Of a stretch of 7,420 nucleotides of DNA, positions 1 to 6,966 are shown in pieces (the stretch's first letter is position 1; every line of letters begins with the position of its first letter). The position numbers and the translations under genes are program-made. This stretch comes from Pseudomonadota bacterium (GTDB lineage Bacteria; Pseudomonadota; Alphaproteobacteria; Acetobacterales; Acetobacteraceae). The notes below the pieces were generated by a model that was not told the origin of the DNA, ran no database searches, and saw only the letters and a list, made by a program, of their open reading frames with translations. The DNA lies in assembly GCA_021826485.1 (NCBI GenBank), contig JAKAZX010000197.1:1-7420 (forward strand). Direction: 5' to 3'.

Positions 1-613
1 CCTGACCGACTGGCTTGCCCGCTGCCCGCTGATCGCCATCCTGCGCGGCGTGCGGCCGGAGGAGGCGGAGGCGGTGACGGAGGCGCTGGCGGCGCAGGGG
101 ATCGCCATCGTCGAGGTACCGCTGAACTCGCCCGACCCGCTGGCCAGCATCGCCCGGCTGGCCGCCCGCTTCGGCGGGCGGATGCTGGTGGGTGCCGGCA
201 CGGTGATGACGCCGGCGGAGGTCGCGGCGGTGGCGGCGGCGGGCGGGCGGCTGATCGTGACGCCGCATGCCGCGGAGCCGGTGGTGCGGGCGGCGAAGCA
301 GCACGGCCTGATCGCCTGCCCCGGCTTCGCCACACCCACCGAGGCGTTCGCGATGCTCGCCGCCGGCGCCGACGCGATCAAGCTGTTCCCGGCGGAGGCC
401 GCGAGCCCGGCGGTGCTGCGGGCGATGCGCGCAGTGCTGCCGGCGGGGACGAAGGTGCTGCCGGTCGGCGGCATCGAGCCGGGCAACATGCGGCCCTGGC
501 AGGATGCCGGGGCGGCCGGGTTCGGCATCGGCTCGGCGATCTACCGGCCGGGCGACACGCCGGCGCGGGTGGCAGAGAAGGCGGCGGCGCTGCTGGCCGG
601 GCTGCGCGGATAG
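1..613 (+). CDS. dgoA: 2-dehydro-3-deoxy-6-phosphogalactonate aldolase (5' end cut by window edge)
   Basis: This class I aldolase cleaves 2-dehydro-3-deoxy-6-phosphogalactonate to pyruvate and glyceraldehyde-3-phosphate in the cytoplasm, the last step of galactonate (De Ley-Doudoroff) catabolism. The frame is open from base 2, giving 203 visible residues. Motifs in order are IAILRGV (11-17), EVPLNSP (38-44) with the catalytic Glu38, VGAGTV (63-68), IVTP (85-88), CPGFATPTEAF (106-116), IKLFPAE (126-132) with Schiff-base Lys127, PVGGI (154-158) and GIGSAIYRPG (175-184). Aligned from memory with E. coli DgoA (Glu37, Lys126), the visible start falls within a few residues of the true N terminus, so the gene is nearly complete. 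The GTG at 50 lies inside the conserved LRGV motif and is not the start. PLNSP and YRPG favour DgoA over the KDPG aldolase Eda, though the two share a fold. The gene converges on the NCS1 transporter 22 nt away. Confidence 0.88.
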   Translation, partial: LTDWLARCPLIAILRGVRPEEAEAVTEALAAQGIAIVEVPLNSPDPLASIARLAARFGGRMLVGAGTVMTPAEVAAVAAAGGRLIVTPHAAEPVVRAAKQHGLIACPGFATPTEAFAMLAAGADAIKLFPAEAASPAVLRAMRAVLPAGTKVLPVGGIEPGNMRPWQDAGAAGFGIGSAIYRPGDTPARVAEKAAALLAGLRG

Positions 614-628
614 CCGCACAGCCCGGCC
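595..628. terminator. Long GC hairpin between convergent genes, probable bidirectional terminator
   Basis: Bases 595-609 pair with 614-628 as a 15-bp stem with one imperfect position (C605/A618, which is a G-U wobble in the - strand transcript). The loop is the four bases ATAG at 610-613, which contain the aldolase TAG stop codon. The - strand transporter gene ends at 636, so the same hairpin begins about 8 nt past its stop. Neither side has a U-run, so it is not a textbook intrinsic terminator. It may work with Rho or simply separate the convergent transcripts and protect their 3' ends. Confidence 0.5.
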
Positions 629-635
629 CCATGCG

Positions 636-2087
636 TCAGGCGCGGGTCAGCGCCGGGCGCGGAACGAGCATGCTGGCCACGTAATAGACGGCGCCGCCGA
701 TGGCGACCCCGAAGAACCAGCCATAGACGCCCCACCACGCCGGCAGCAGGCTGGTGAAGTTGGGCAGGATGCTGGAGAACAGCGCGCCGACGACGAAGCC
801 GGCGATTGCCGCGAGGTTCCAGCCGTTCTGGAAGCGGTACTGCCCGTCTTCCTGATAGAGCGCGTTCACGTCGATCACGCCGCGGCGGATCAGGTAATAA
901 TCGACCATGATGATGCCGAAAATCGGCCCCATCGTCGCGCCGATCAGCCCGACGAAGCCGGCGGCGCTGCCCTGCCAGGGCGCGAACGGATACAGCACCA
1001 GCGCGATCAGCGCCGCGATGTACCCGCCCTTCTTGAAGTCGATCTGGCGCGGGAAGACGTTGGCGAAGTCGAACGCCGGGGAGACGAAGTTGGCGACCAC
1101 GTTGATGCCGAGCGTGGCCACCGCGAAGGTCACGGCGGCAAGCAGCGCCAGGAACCAACTGCTGAACTTGGCGGAGATCTGGTCGGGGTGCAGCAGAACC
1201 TCGCCGTACACGGTGTAGGCGGCGGTGGTGGTCACGCCGGCGACCAGGGTGAACAGGATCAGGTTCACCGGCAGGCCCCAGATATTGCCCCGCCGCACCG
1301 CCCCCTCGTCCGGCGCGTAGCGCGAGAAGTCGCAGAAATTGAGGTAGAGGGCGGCGAAATACGTGACCCAGGTGGCGGCCACCGCGGCCAGCGAGGCGAA
1401 CGAGCCGGGCGTGCCCGGCACGCCGGCATCGCGCGTGCGGTCCAGCAGCACGTCCTGCGGAATGGCGCTGCCGAAGGAGATGCCGCCCGCAGCGATGGTC
1501 AGTACCACCGCGAGCAGCAGCATCATCACCCACACCGCCGGCCCGGCCCAGTCCTGGAAGCGCCGCACCGTCTCCATGCCGCGCTGGATGATCAGCAGTT
1601 GCAGCGCCCAGACGATGACGAAGCAGATCACCTCCAGCGTCGAATGGCCGAGCAGGTGGCTGTGCTGCTGGAAGCTCATCATCGCCGGCGATCGCGTCAG
1701 CAGCGCCACGATGGCGCCGGAGGCGGCGCTGGTCTGGGCGCCGTACCAGAAGCAGGCGACGATGGCCCGCACCAGCGCCGGCAGGTTGGCGCCCCATACG
1801 CCGAACGAGGCGCGGGCCAGCACCGGATACGGCACGCCGGTCCGCACCCCGGCGGTGCCGACCAGGTTCATCAGGAAATAGATGATGATCGAACCGATGC
1901 CGATGGCCAGCACGAAATTGATGAAGCTGCCGCACAGCAAAAACAGGCTGGCGGCGAGGTAGTAGCCCCACAGGCTATGCACGTCGGACGTCCAGACGTT
2001 GAAGATGCTGAAGGCGCCCCAGTTGCGCTGTTCCGCCGGCGCAAGGTCGTGGTTGTACAGCGATGGTGATGGGTTCGATATTGCCAT
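636..2087 (-). CDS. NCS1-family transporter (nucleobase/allantoin/hydantoin type cation symporter)
   Basis: A 483-residue inner-membrane protein of the Nucleobase:Cation Symporter-1 family (PucI, CodB, Mhp1). It should import a purine, pyrimidine, allantoin or hydantoin-like compound with Na+ or H+. The sequence shows about 12 hydrophobic helices in the LeuT-type order, an N-terminal NHDLAPAEQRNWG segment typical of the family, and charged loops with RRG near residue 401. By my from-memory alignment to Mhp1, its ligand-site residues Trp117, Gln121, Trp220 and Asn318 match Trp114, Gln118, Trp240 and Asn333 here. The ATG at 2087 was chosen because the homologous protein begins just after it and GGGGGA lies 8 nt upstream; the open frame to 2345 is non-homologous extension. 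The gene is divergent from the ABC ATPase and shares its control region. The substrate cannot be read from the sequence; the family call is firm. Confidence 0.88.
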   Translation of the reverse strand: MAISNPSPSLYNHDLAPAEQRNWGAFSIFNVWTSDVHSLWGYYLAASLFLLCGSFINFVLAIGIGSIIIYFLMNLVGTAGVRTGVPYPVLARASFGVWGANLPALVRAIVACFWYGAQTSAASGAIVALLTRSPAMMSFQQHSHLLGHSTLEVICFVIVWALQLLIIQRGMETVRRFQDWAGPAVWVMMLLLAVVLTIAAGGISFGSAIPQDVLLDRTRDAGVPGTPGSFASLAAVAATWVTYFAALYLNFCDFSRYAPDEGAVRRGNIWGLPVNLILFTLVAGVTTTAAYTVYGEVLLHPDQISAKFSSWFLALLAAVTFAVATLGINVVANFVSPAFDFANVFPRQIDFKKGGYIAALIALVLYPFAPWQGSAAGFVGLIGATMGPIFGIIMVDYYLIRRGVIDVNALYQEDGQYRFQNGWNLAAIAGFVVGALFSSILPNFTSLLPAWWGVYGWFFGVAIGGAVYYVASMLVPRPALTRA

Positions 2088-2322
2088 GTTCTTGTTCCCC
2101 CGGTGACCGTCCCTGTTCTTTGCCTCGTTTCCGACTCGCCAGGGACCGGCTTCAGCATCCCATTTTTCCCGGCGCCGGGGCAATCGTCCTGACAGTTCCT
2201 GGTGCCAGCCTGGGCAATCGCCCGGCCCGTGGATTTTTGCTCGAAACCCACCGTCCCCCGGTTGCCCTCGGGCGGCGGCTGTGGCTAACTCGCAGGCAAG
2301 GAAAGTGCGAGGAAACGGGTCG
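2088..2322. promoter_or_regulatory. Divergent control region between NCS1 transporter and ABC ATPase
   Basis: This 235-bp gap separates two divergent starts and must hold promoters for both, unless the ATPase run is read from elsewhere. It contains rare short T-runs in a GC-rich background (2162-2167 and 2234-2238), a perfect 12-bp palindrome CCCGGCGCCGGG (2168-2179) and a direct repeat described separately. A weak + strand promoter candidate is TTGCCC (2262-2267), a 16-nt spacer, then GCTAAC (2284-2289). Shine-Dalgarno sequences lie at both ends: GAGGAA (2309-2314) for the ATPase and GGGGGA, read on the - strand (about 2096-2101), for the transporter. No strong sigma-70 pair is visible for the - strand gene, so exact promoters are uncertain. 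Confidence 0.5.
2178..2223. repeat. Direct repeat GGGCAATCG[T/C]CC, candidate operator
   Basis: Two copies of a 12-bp sequence, at 2178-2189 and 2212-2223, match at 11 of 12 positions and start 34 nt apart in the middle of the divergent control region. The second copy has GGGC/GCCC arms, so it is itself a small inverted repeat. A related TTGCCC half-site, in inverted orientation, occurs at 2262-2267. The arrangement resembles paired binding sites for a transcription factor acting on one or both divergent genes. No regulator gene is visible in the window to pair it with. Confidence 0.35.
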
Positions 2323-3417
<1,095 letters not shown>

Positions 3418-3479
3418 TAGCCTGCGTGGAAACCCGGCCGCGCCTGCGCCGGGCGTCCCGACCCGCGCAGGAGGCGCGC

Positions 3480-4580
3480 ATGCCCGAGCACGACGACACG
3501 CACCGGATTCCGGCCGACACGCTGCGCGGCTTCATCGCCGCGATCTTCGCCGCCGCTGGCTGCGCGGAGGACGAAGCGGGGCGCATCGCCCACTATCTGC
3601 TGTCGGCCAATCTGGCCGGCCATGACAGCCACGGCGTGATTCGCACCCCGCGCTACGTGATCTGGCTGCAGGAAGGCAAAGTGCGCGCCGGGCAGACCAT
3701 CACCGTAGTCAATGACGGGCCGGTGCACGCGACGCTCGACGGCAATTACGGCTTCGGCCAGACCATCGGACCGCTCGCCGTCGATTGCGGCATCGGCAAG
3801 GCGCGGGCGGCGGGGCTGGCGGTGATCGCGCTGCGCCATTCCGGCCATATCGGCCGCATCGGCGACTGGGCGGAGCGCGCGGCGGAGGCCGGTCTCGCGT
3901 CGATCCATTTCGTCAATGTCGAGGGCGGCGAACTGGTCGCGCCGTTCGGGGGGGTGGACCGCCGGTTCTCCACCAATCCGGTCTGCATCGGCATCCCCGG
4001 TGAGGCCGGCGCGCCGATGCTGCTGCTGGATTTCGCGACCTCCCTGGTGGCGGAGGGCAAGGTGCTGGTCGCCTCGAACGGCGGCAAGAAGGTGCCCGAG
4101 GGGTCGATGGTCTGGCCGGACGGCCGCTTCACCGACGATCCGGCGGCGCTGTACGGCCCGCTCGCACGCAGCGGCCCGCGCGATTCCGCGCAAGGGGAGG
4201 GGGCGCTGGTCGCCTTCGGGCTGCACAAGGGGTCCGGCCTCGCCTTCATGTGCGAGATGCTGGCCGGCGTGCTGACCGGCGGCGGCACCTCCGGCCCGAT
4301 CCCCGGCGGCAAGCGCGGGCGGATCAGCAACGGCATGCTGTCGATCTATCTCGACCCGCAGAAATTCGCCGGCGGCGATTTCCAGGCCCGCGCCCGCGCC
4401 TATGCCGAGTACGTGAAGGCGTCGCGGCCGGTGGTGCCGGGGCAGGAAGTGCTGGTGCCCGGCGAGCCGGAGGCGCGGATGCGCGCCGAGCGCCTGACGC
4501 ATGGCGTGCCGTTGCAGGCGCAGACCTGGGCGGCGATCTGCGCCACCGCGCGCAGCCTGGGCGTCGCGGCGCCGGGGTAG
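3480..4580 (+). CDS. Ldh_2 family (malate/lactate/diketogulonate-type) NAD(P)-dependent dehydrogenase
   Basis: A 366-residue cytoplasmic oxidoreductase of the Ldh_2 family (YiaK, AllD, ComC, malate dehydrogenase type 2), which interconverts 2-hydroxy acids and 2-oxo acids with NAD(P)H. Signs are GHDSHGVIR (47-55), whose His51 aligns from memory with YiaK proton donor His44; RHSGHIGRIGDWA (119-131) and STNPVCIGIP (164-173) at the cofactor cleft; and LHKGSGLAF (248-256) followed by a long Gly-rich helix-loop. The length fits the family's usual 330-370. The ATG at 3480 follows AGGAGG by 5 nt; the upstream GTG at 3426 would add an Arg-rich tail with no family counterpart. The gene lies 62 nt after the ABC ATPase and 3 nt before the LysE-type exporter, so the three are probably co-transcribed. 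With an aldolase nearby, a sugar-acid or other hydroxy-acid substrate is plausible. Family members differ widely in substrate, so no single reaction is assigned. Confidence 0.88.
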   Translation: MPEHDDTHRIPADTLRGFIAAIFAAAGCAEDEAGRIAHYLLSANLAGHDSHGVIRTPRYVIWLQEGKVRAGQTITVVNDGPVHATLDGNYGFGQTIGPLAVDCGIGKARAAGLAVIALRHSGHIGRIGDWAERAAEAGLASIHFVNVEGGELVAPFGGVDRRFSTNPVCIGIPGEAGAPMLLLDFATSLVAEGKVLVASNGGKKVPEGSMVWPDGRFTDDPAALYGPLARSGPRDSAQGEGALVAFGLHKGSGLAFMCEMLAGVLTGGGTSGPIPGGKRGRISNGMLSIYLDPQKFAGGDFQARARAYAEYVKASRPVVPGQEVLVPGEPEARMRAERLTHGVPLQAQTWAAICATARSLGVAAPG

Positions 4581-4583
4581 TCC

Positions 4584-5201
4584 ATGCCGGGGGTGGATGT
4601 CGCGTGGCTGCTCTCGGCCGCCGGCTTCGCGCTGGCGATGTCGGCCACGCCCGGGCCGAACAACACGATGCTGGCCGCCTCCGGCGCCAATTTCGGCATG
4701 GCCCGCTCGGTGCCGCACATCCTGGGCGTGACGGTCGGCTTTCCGGTGATGTTCCTCGGCGTGGCGCTGGGCCTGGGCGGGGCGTTCAACGCCTACCCGG
4801 CGGCCTATGGCGTGCTGCGCTGGGTGGGCGCGGCCTACCTGCTGTGGCTCGCCTGGCGCATCGCGACCGCCCGGCCCGGGGCCAAGGCGGCGTCCGGCCG
4901 CGCCCGCCCGCTGCACTTCCTGGAGGCGGCGCTGTTCCAGTGGGCCAACCCGAAGGCGTGGCTGGCGGCGGTGAGCGGCGTCGCCGCCTACGCGACCGAA
5001 TCGGGGCGCATCTCCTCGGCCCAGGTGCTGGTGCTGGCGGGGCTGTTCCTGCTGGTCACGCTGCCCTGCATCACGATGTGGACCAGCCTCGGCGCCGGCA
5101 CTGCGCGGCTGCTGCGCAACGACCGGCAGATGCGCGCCTTCAACATCGGCATGGCCGCGCTGCTGGTCGCCTCGGTCGCCGGCATGCTGGTCGAGGAGTA
5201 G
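4584..5201 (+). CDS. LysE/RhtB family exporter
   Basis: A 205-residue inner-membrane protein of the LysE/RhtB superfamily, which exports amino acids and related small metabolites by proton exchange. It has the family hallmark ATPGPNN (21-27) after the first helix, a GxxxGF-type second helix region (48-53), the conserved FQWANPKAW (118-126) in the middle of the protein, and six hydrophobic segments near 6-24, 40-68, 74-93, 112-134, 147-168 and 185-203. Length is typical (about 205). The ATG lies 3 nt after the dehydrogenase TAG, and the only ribosome-binding candidate is a GGGG inside the end of that gene, so translation is probably coupled to it. Its job may be relief of an intermediate made by the neighbouring dehydrogenase, but family specificity cannot be predicted from sequence. 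The gene converges on the small membrane protein gene, 13 nt away. Confidence 0.88.
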   Translation: MPGVDVAWLLSAAGFALAMSATPGPNNTMLAASGANFGMARSVPHILGVTVGFPVMFLGVALGLGGAFNAYPAAYGVLRWVGAAYLLWLAWRIATARPGAKAASGRARPLHFLEAALFQWANPKAWLAAVSGVAAYATESGRISSAQVLVLAGLFLLVTLPCITMWTSLGAGTARLLRNDRQMRAFNIGMAALLVASVAGMLVEE

Positions 5202-5228
5202 GCCGCCCGGCCGCCTAAGGGGGCGGCC
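5201..5228. terminator. GC hairpin between convergent genes, possible terminator
   Basis: Two overlapping pairings are possible. Bases 5209-5215 can pair with 5222-5228 as a 7-bp stem with loop TAAGGG, or 5201-5208 can pair with 5221-5228 as an 8-bp stem with a 12-nt loop. The structure covers the 13-nt gap between the LysE-type gene and the convergent membrane gene and overlaps both stop codons. No U-run follows in either direction, so terminator activity is only suggested by position and stem strength. Confidence 0.35.
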
Positions 5229-5661
5229 CGCGCCGTGCCACCCGGCGCGTCGCGCTCAATGCCGCCAGCGCGGCCAGCAGCAGGGCCGCCGCCCAGCGGG
5301 CATTGGCGGCGGGGTGGTCCCCCTCCGCCCCCCAGACCAGCAGCACGAACACGATCGCGACGAACACCAGCCCGCCCGCGCCCTGGCCGGTCCGCCGCAT
5401 GGCCAGCAGCGTCAGCCCGACATAGACGCCGAACAGGCCGACCGCGACCGCCCGCAGCCCGTCCAGCGTCGCCGCGGTGAAGCCGTGGATCAGCCGGTCG
5501 AGATACCAGCCGGCCTGCTGGAAGCTGCCGAGCGCGGCAGCGACCAGCCGGTCCGGCCCGACCATATAGGCCAGCGCCGCCAGCGCGATGCCGCCGAGCC
5601 ACACCAGCGCCACCATGTCGGGGCGCCGCGGCGCGGGCGGCGGCGTGCGGTTCGGCCACAT
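5215..5661 (-). CDS. Small membrane protein of unknown function, four predicted helices
   Basis: I do not recognise this 148-residue protein. It begins with a short basic, Pro-rich tail (MWPNRTPPPAPRRP), followed by four hydrophobic stretches near residues 16-34, 68-88, 95-111 and 122-137, with an amphipathic Phe/Trp-containing stretch (about 46-62) between the first two. It ends in an Arg-rich tail (RRVARRG), which by the positive-inside rule suggests both ends are cytoplasmic. The ATG at 5661 was chosen because a hydrophobic, protein-like composition begins there, while the frame further upstream reads antisense to the SDR gene; a weak AGG sits about 4 nt upstream. No enzyme motif, cysteine pair or metal site is visible. 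It is divergent from the SDR gene and convergent with the LysE-type gene, so it is probably a single-gene unit. The alternate strand offers only Arg/Pro-rich shadow frames. Confidence 0.65.
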   Translation of the reverse strand: MWPNRTPPPAPRRPDMVALVWLGGIALAALAYMVGPDRLVAAALGSFQQAGWYLDRLIHGFTAATLDGLRAVAVGLFGVYVGLTLLAMRRTGQGAGGLVFVAIVFVLLVWGAEGDHPAANARWAAALLLAALAALSATRRVARRGPPP

Positions 5662-5755
5662 GCGCCTGACATAGGGCGCTGAGCGGCCGTGCGACAACCC
5701 GGCTTGCGGCCGATCCGCCCCGGCCGCAGGCTGGCAGCGAAGGGGAGCACCGTCC
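5662..5755. promoter_or_regulatory. Divergent control region for membrane protein and SDR-thioesterase unit
   Basis: This 94-bp gap separates divergent starts. It holds an inverted repeat TGCGGCC-N10-GGCCGCA (5705-5711 and 5722-5728), and AGGGGAG (5741-5747), a clear Shine-Dalgarno 8 nt before the SDR start. On the - strand, TTGTCG (5691-5696 as read on that strand) is a possible -35 box, but the only -10-like bases would place transcription almost at the membrane gene's ATG. No convincing promoter pair can be named for either direction. Confidence 0.4.
5705..5728. repeat. Inverted repeat TGCGGCC-N10-GGCCGCA upstream of SDR gene
   Basis: Two 7-bp arms in perfect inverted orientation are separated by 10 bases and end 27 nt before the SDR start. 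The spacing of arm centres (17 nt) would suit a dimeric regulator such as a TetR- or GntR-type protein, or the arms could form a hairpin in the leader. In DNA this rich in GC, such a match could also be chance. Confidence 0.3.
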
Positions 5756-6544
5756 ATGCCAACTGCCTCGCTTGCCATCCCGCCAGGCCTGCGCGCCATC
5801 GTCACCGCCGGCGCCGGCGGCATCGGCCGCGCCATCGTCGATGCGCTGATCGACCACGGCGCCCGCGTGCATATCTGCGACGTGGACCCGGCCGCCATCA
5901 GCGCGTTCCGCGCCGCCCATCCGCAGGCCGGCGCCACCCTCGCCGATGTCGCCGAGGAGGCGGATGTCGCCCGCCTGTTCGCCGATGCGGCGGCGAGCCT
6001 CGGCGGTCTCGACCTGCTGGTGAACAATGCCGGCATCGCCGGGCCGACCGGCGCGGTGGAGGTGATTTCGCCGGCCGACTGGCGGCGCTGCCTGGAAGTC
6101 GGGCTGACCGGCCAGTTCCTGTGCGCGCGGCTCGGCGTGCCGCTGCTGAAGGCGGCGGGGGGCGGGGCGATCATCAACATGTCCTCGGCCGCCGGGCGGT
6201 TCGGCTACGCCTGGCGCACCCCCTACGCGGCGACCAAATGGGGCGTCATCGGGCTGACCCAATCGCTTGCCAAGGAACTCGGCCCGTCCAACATCCGCGT
6301 CAACGCGATCCTGCCCGGCATCGTCGCCGGCCCGCGCATCGAGCGTGTCATCGCCGCCCGCGCGCAGCAGGAGCGCGTGGAGTATGCCGCGATGGAGCGG
6401 ACCTATCTCGACAAAGCGTCGCTGCGGCGGATGGTGACGGCGGAGGATGTCGCCGGCACGGTGCTGTGGCTGGTCAGCGCCGCGGGGATGAACATCTCCG
6501 GCCAGTCGCTCAGCGTCGATGCGCATCTGGAGAGCCTGCCGTGA
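5756..6544 (+). CDS. SDR family NAD-dependent oxidoreductase with atypical tetrad
   Basis: A 262-residue classical short-chain dehydrogenase/reductase, expected to be cytoplasmic and tetrameric, acting on an alcohol/ketone pair. It shows the cofactor motif TAGAGGIG (17-24), Asp42 at the end of strand 2 favouring NAD(H), NNAG (90-93), catalytic Ser144 in NMSSAAG, Tyr157 and Lys161 (YAATK), and PG (187-188). The helix-4 Asn of the usual Asn-Ser-Tyr-Lys tetrad, expected in the VNLTG motif, is Gly116 here (VGLTG). The ATG at 5756 has AGGGGAG 8 nt upstream. The TGA overlaps the GTG start of the FlK-like thioesterase by four bases, so the two are made together and probably act in one pathway, perhaps on an acyl-CoA or acid intermediate (inference). 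The substrate is unknown; the sequence also resembles 3-oxoacyl reductases, as most of this superfamily does. Confidence 0.88.
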   Translation: MPTASLAIPPGLRAIVTAGAGGIGRAIVDALIDHGARVHICDVDPAAISAFRAAHPQAGATLADVAEEADVARLFADAAASLGGLDLLVNNAGIAGPTGAVEVISPADWRRCLEVGLTGQFLCARLGVPLLKAAGGGAIINMSSAAGRFGYAWRTPYAATKWGVIGLTQSLAKELGPSNIRVNAILPGIVAGPRIERVIAARAQQERVEYAAMERTYLDKASLRRMVTAEDVAGTVLWLVSAAGMNISGQSLSVDAHLESLP

Positions 6545-6966
6545 CCGATCTCGCCCGCCATGTCAGCAACCGGCGCGTCTGGAGCACCGTGGTCGGTCCC
6601 GAGCATACGGTGCCGCGCCTGCCGATTGATTCCCCCGGCCTGGCCCGCATGCCGGAGGTGCTGGCGACCCCGATGCTGGTGGCGATGGCGGAATGTGCCT
6701 GTGCCGCGCATCTCGCCGCACTGGCCGGGCCGGAGGTGCTGTCGCTCGGCACCGAGGTCACGATCGCGCATACCGCCGCGACGCCGGTCGGGCTGACCGT
6801 GACCATCACCACCGAACTGGCGGCAACCGACGGAAGGCGCGTCACCTTCGCCTTCACCGCGCATGATGGGCTGGACGAGGCGGGATCGGGACGGCATACG
6901 CGGGCGATCGTGGCGCCGGAGCGCGTCGCACAGCGACTGGCGGAAAAGCGTGCGCGCAGCGGTTGA
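6541..6966 (+). CDS. FlK-like (fluoroacetyl-CoA thioesterase family) hotdog thioesterase
   Basis: A 141-residue single hotdog-fold protein that should hydrolyse a short acyl-CoA to the acid and CoA in the cytoplasm. It resembles Streptomyces cattleya FlK (139 aa), which removes fluoroacetyl-CoA. By alignment from memory, HTAATP (77-82), GLTVT (84-88) and AHDGLDEAGSG (107-117) match almost residue for residue, and FlK Thr42, Glu50, Gly69 and His76 correspond to Thr43, Glu51, Gly70 and His77. The FlK gate residue Phe36 is Met37 here and Trp51 is Cys52, so fluoroacetyl-CoA specificity should not be assumed. The GTG at 6541 overlaps the SDR stop (GTGA), with GGAGAG 6 nt upstream, and gives the family's full length; the open frame further upstream is a shadow of the SDR gene. 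It could be a general short-chain or aromatic acyl-CoA thioesterase. Confidence 0.82.
   Translation: MTDLARHVSNRRVWSTVVGPEHTVPRLPIDSPGLARMPEVLATPMLVAMAECACAAHLAALAGPEVLSLGTEVTIAHTAATPVGLTVTITTELAATDGRRVTFAFTAHDGLDEAGSGRHTRAIVAPERVAQRLAEKRARSG

Noticed and set aside
504..2069. 521-codon open frame on the + strand opposite the NCS1 transporter
   Set aside because: It is rich in His, Gln, Arg, Asp and Gly with no recognisable domain, runs antisense to a clear membrane protein, and is the usual GC-rich shadow frame.
2168..2179. Palindrome CCCGGCGCCGGG as an intrinsic terminator
   Set aside because: It lies in a divergent promoter gap; the T-run precedes it on the + strand and appears as A-run after it on the - strand, the wrong arrangement for termination.
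5662..5696. Leaderless promoter for the small membrane protein (TTGTCG and TATGTC on the - strand)
   Set aside because: The -10 match is only three of six bases and the spacing is 18 nt; too weak to annotate.
5662..6526. N-terminal extensions of - strand frames reaching over the SDR gene
   Set aside because: Upstream of 5661 the frame reads antisense to the SDR gene and loses the hydrophobic pattern of the membrane protein.
5689..6540. Long N-terminal extension of the thioesterase frame, giving a 425-residue protein
   Set aside because: The extension is Arg/Pro-rich shadow sequence of the SDR gene in another frame; the GTG at 6541 gives the correct length of an FlK-type protein and has a ribosome-binding site.
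6541..6966. Fluoroacetate detoxification or fluorometabolite locus
   Set aside because: No fluorinase, haloacid dehalogenase or other fluorometabolite gene is in the window, and the FlK gate Phe is not conserved, so only the family call is made.
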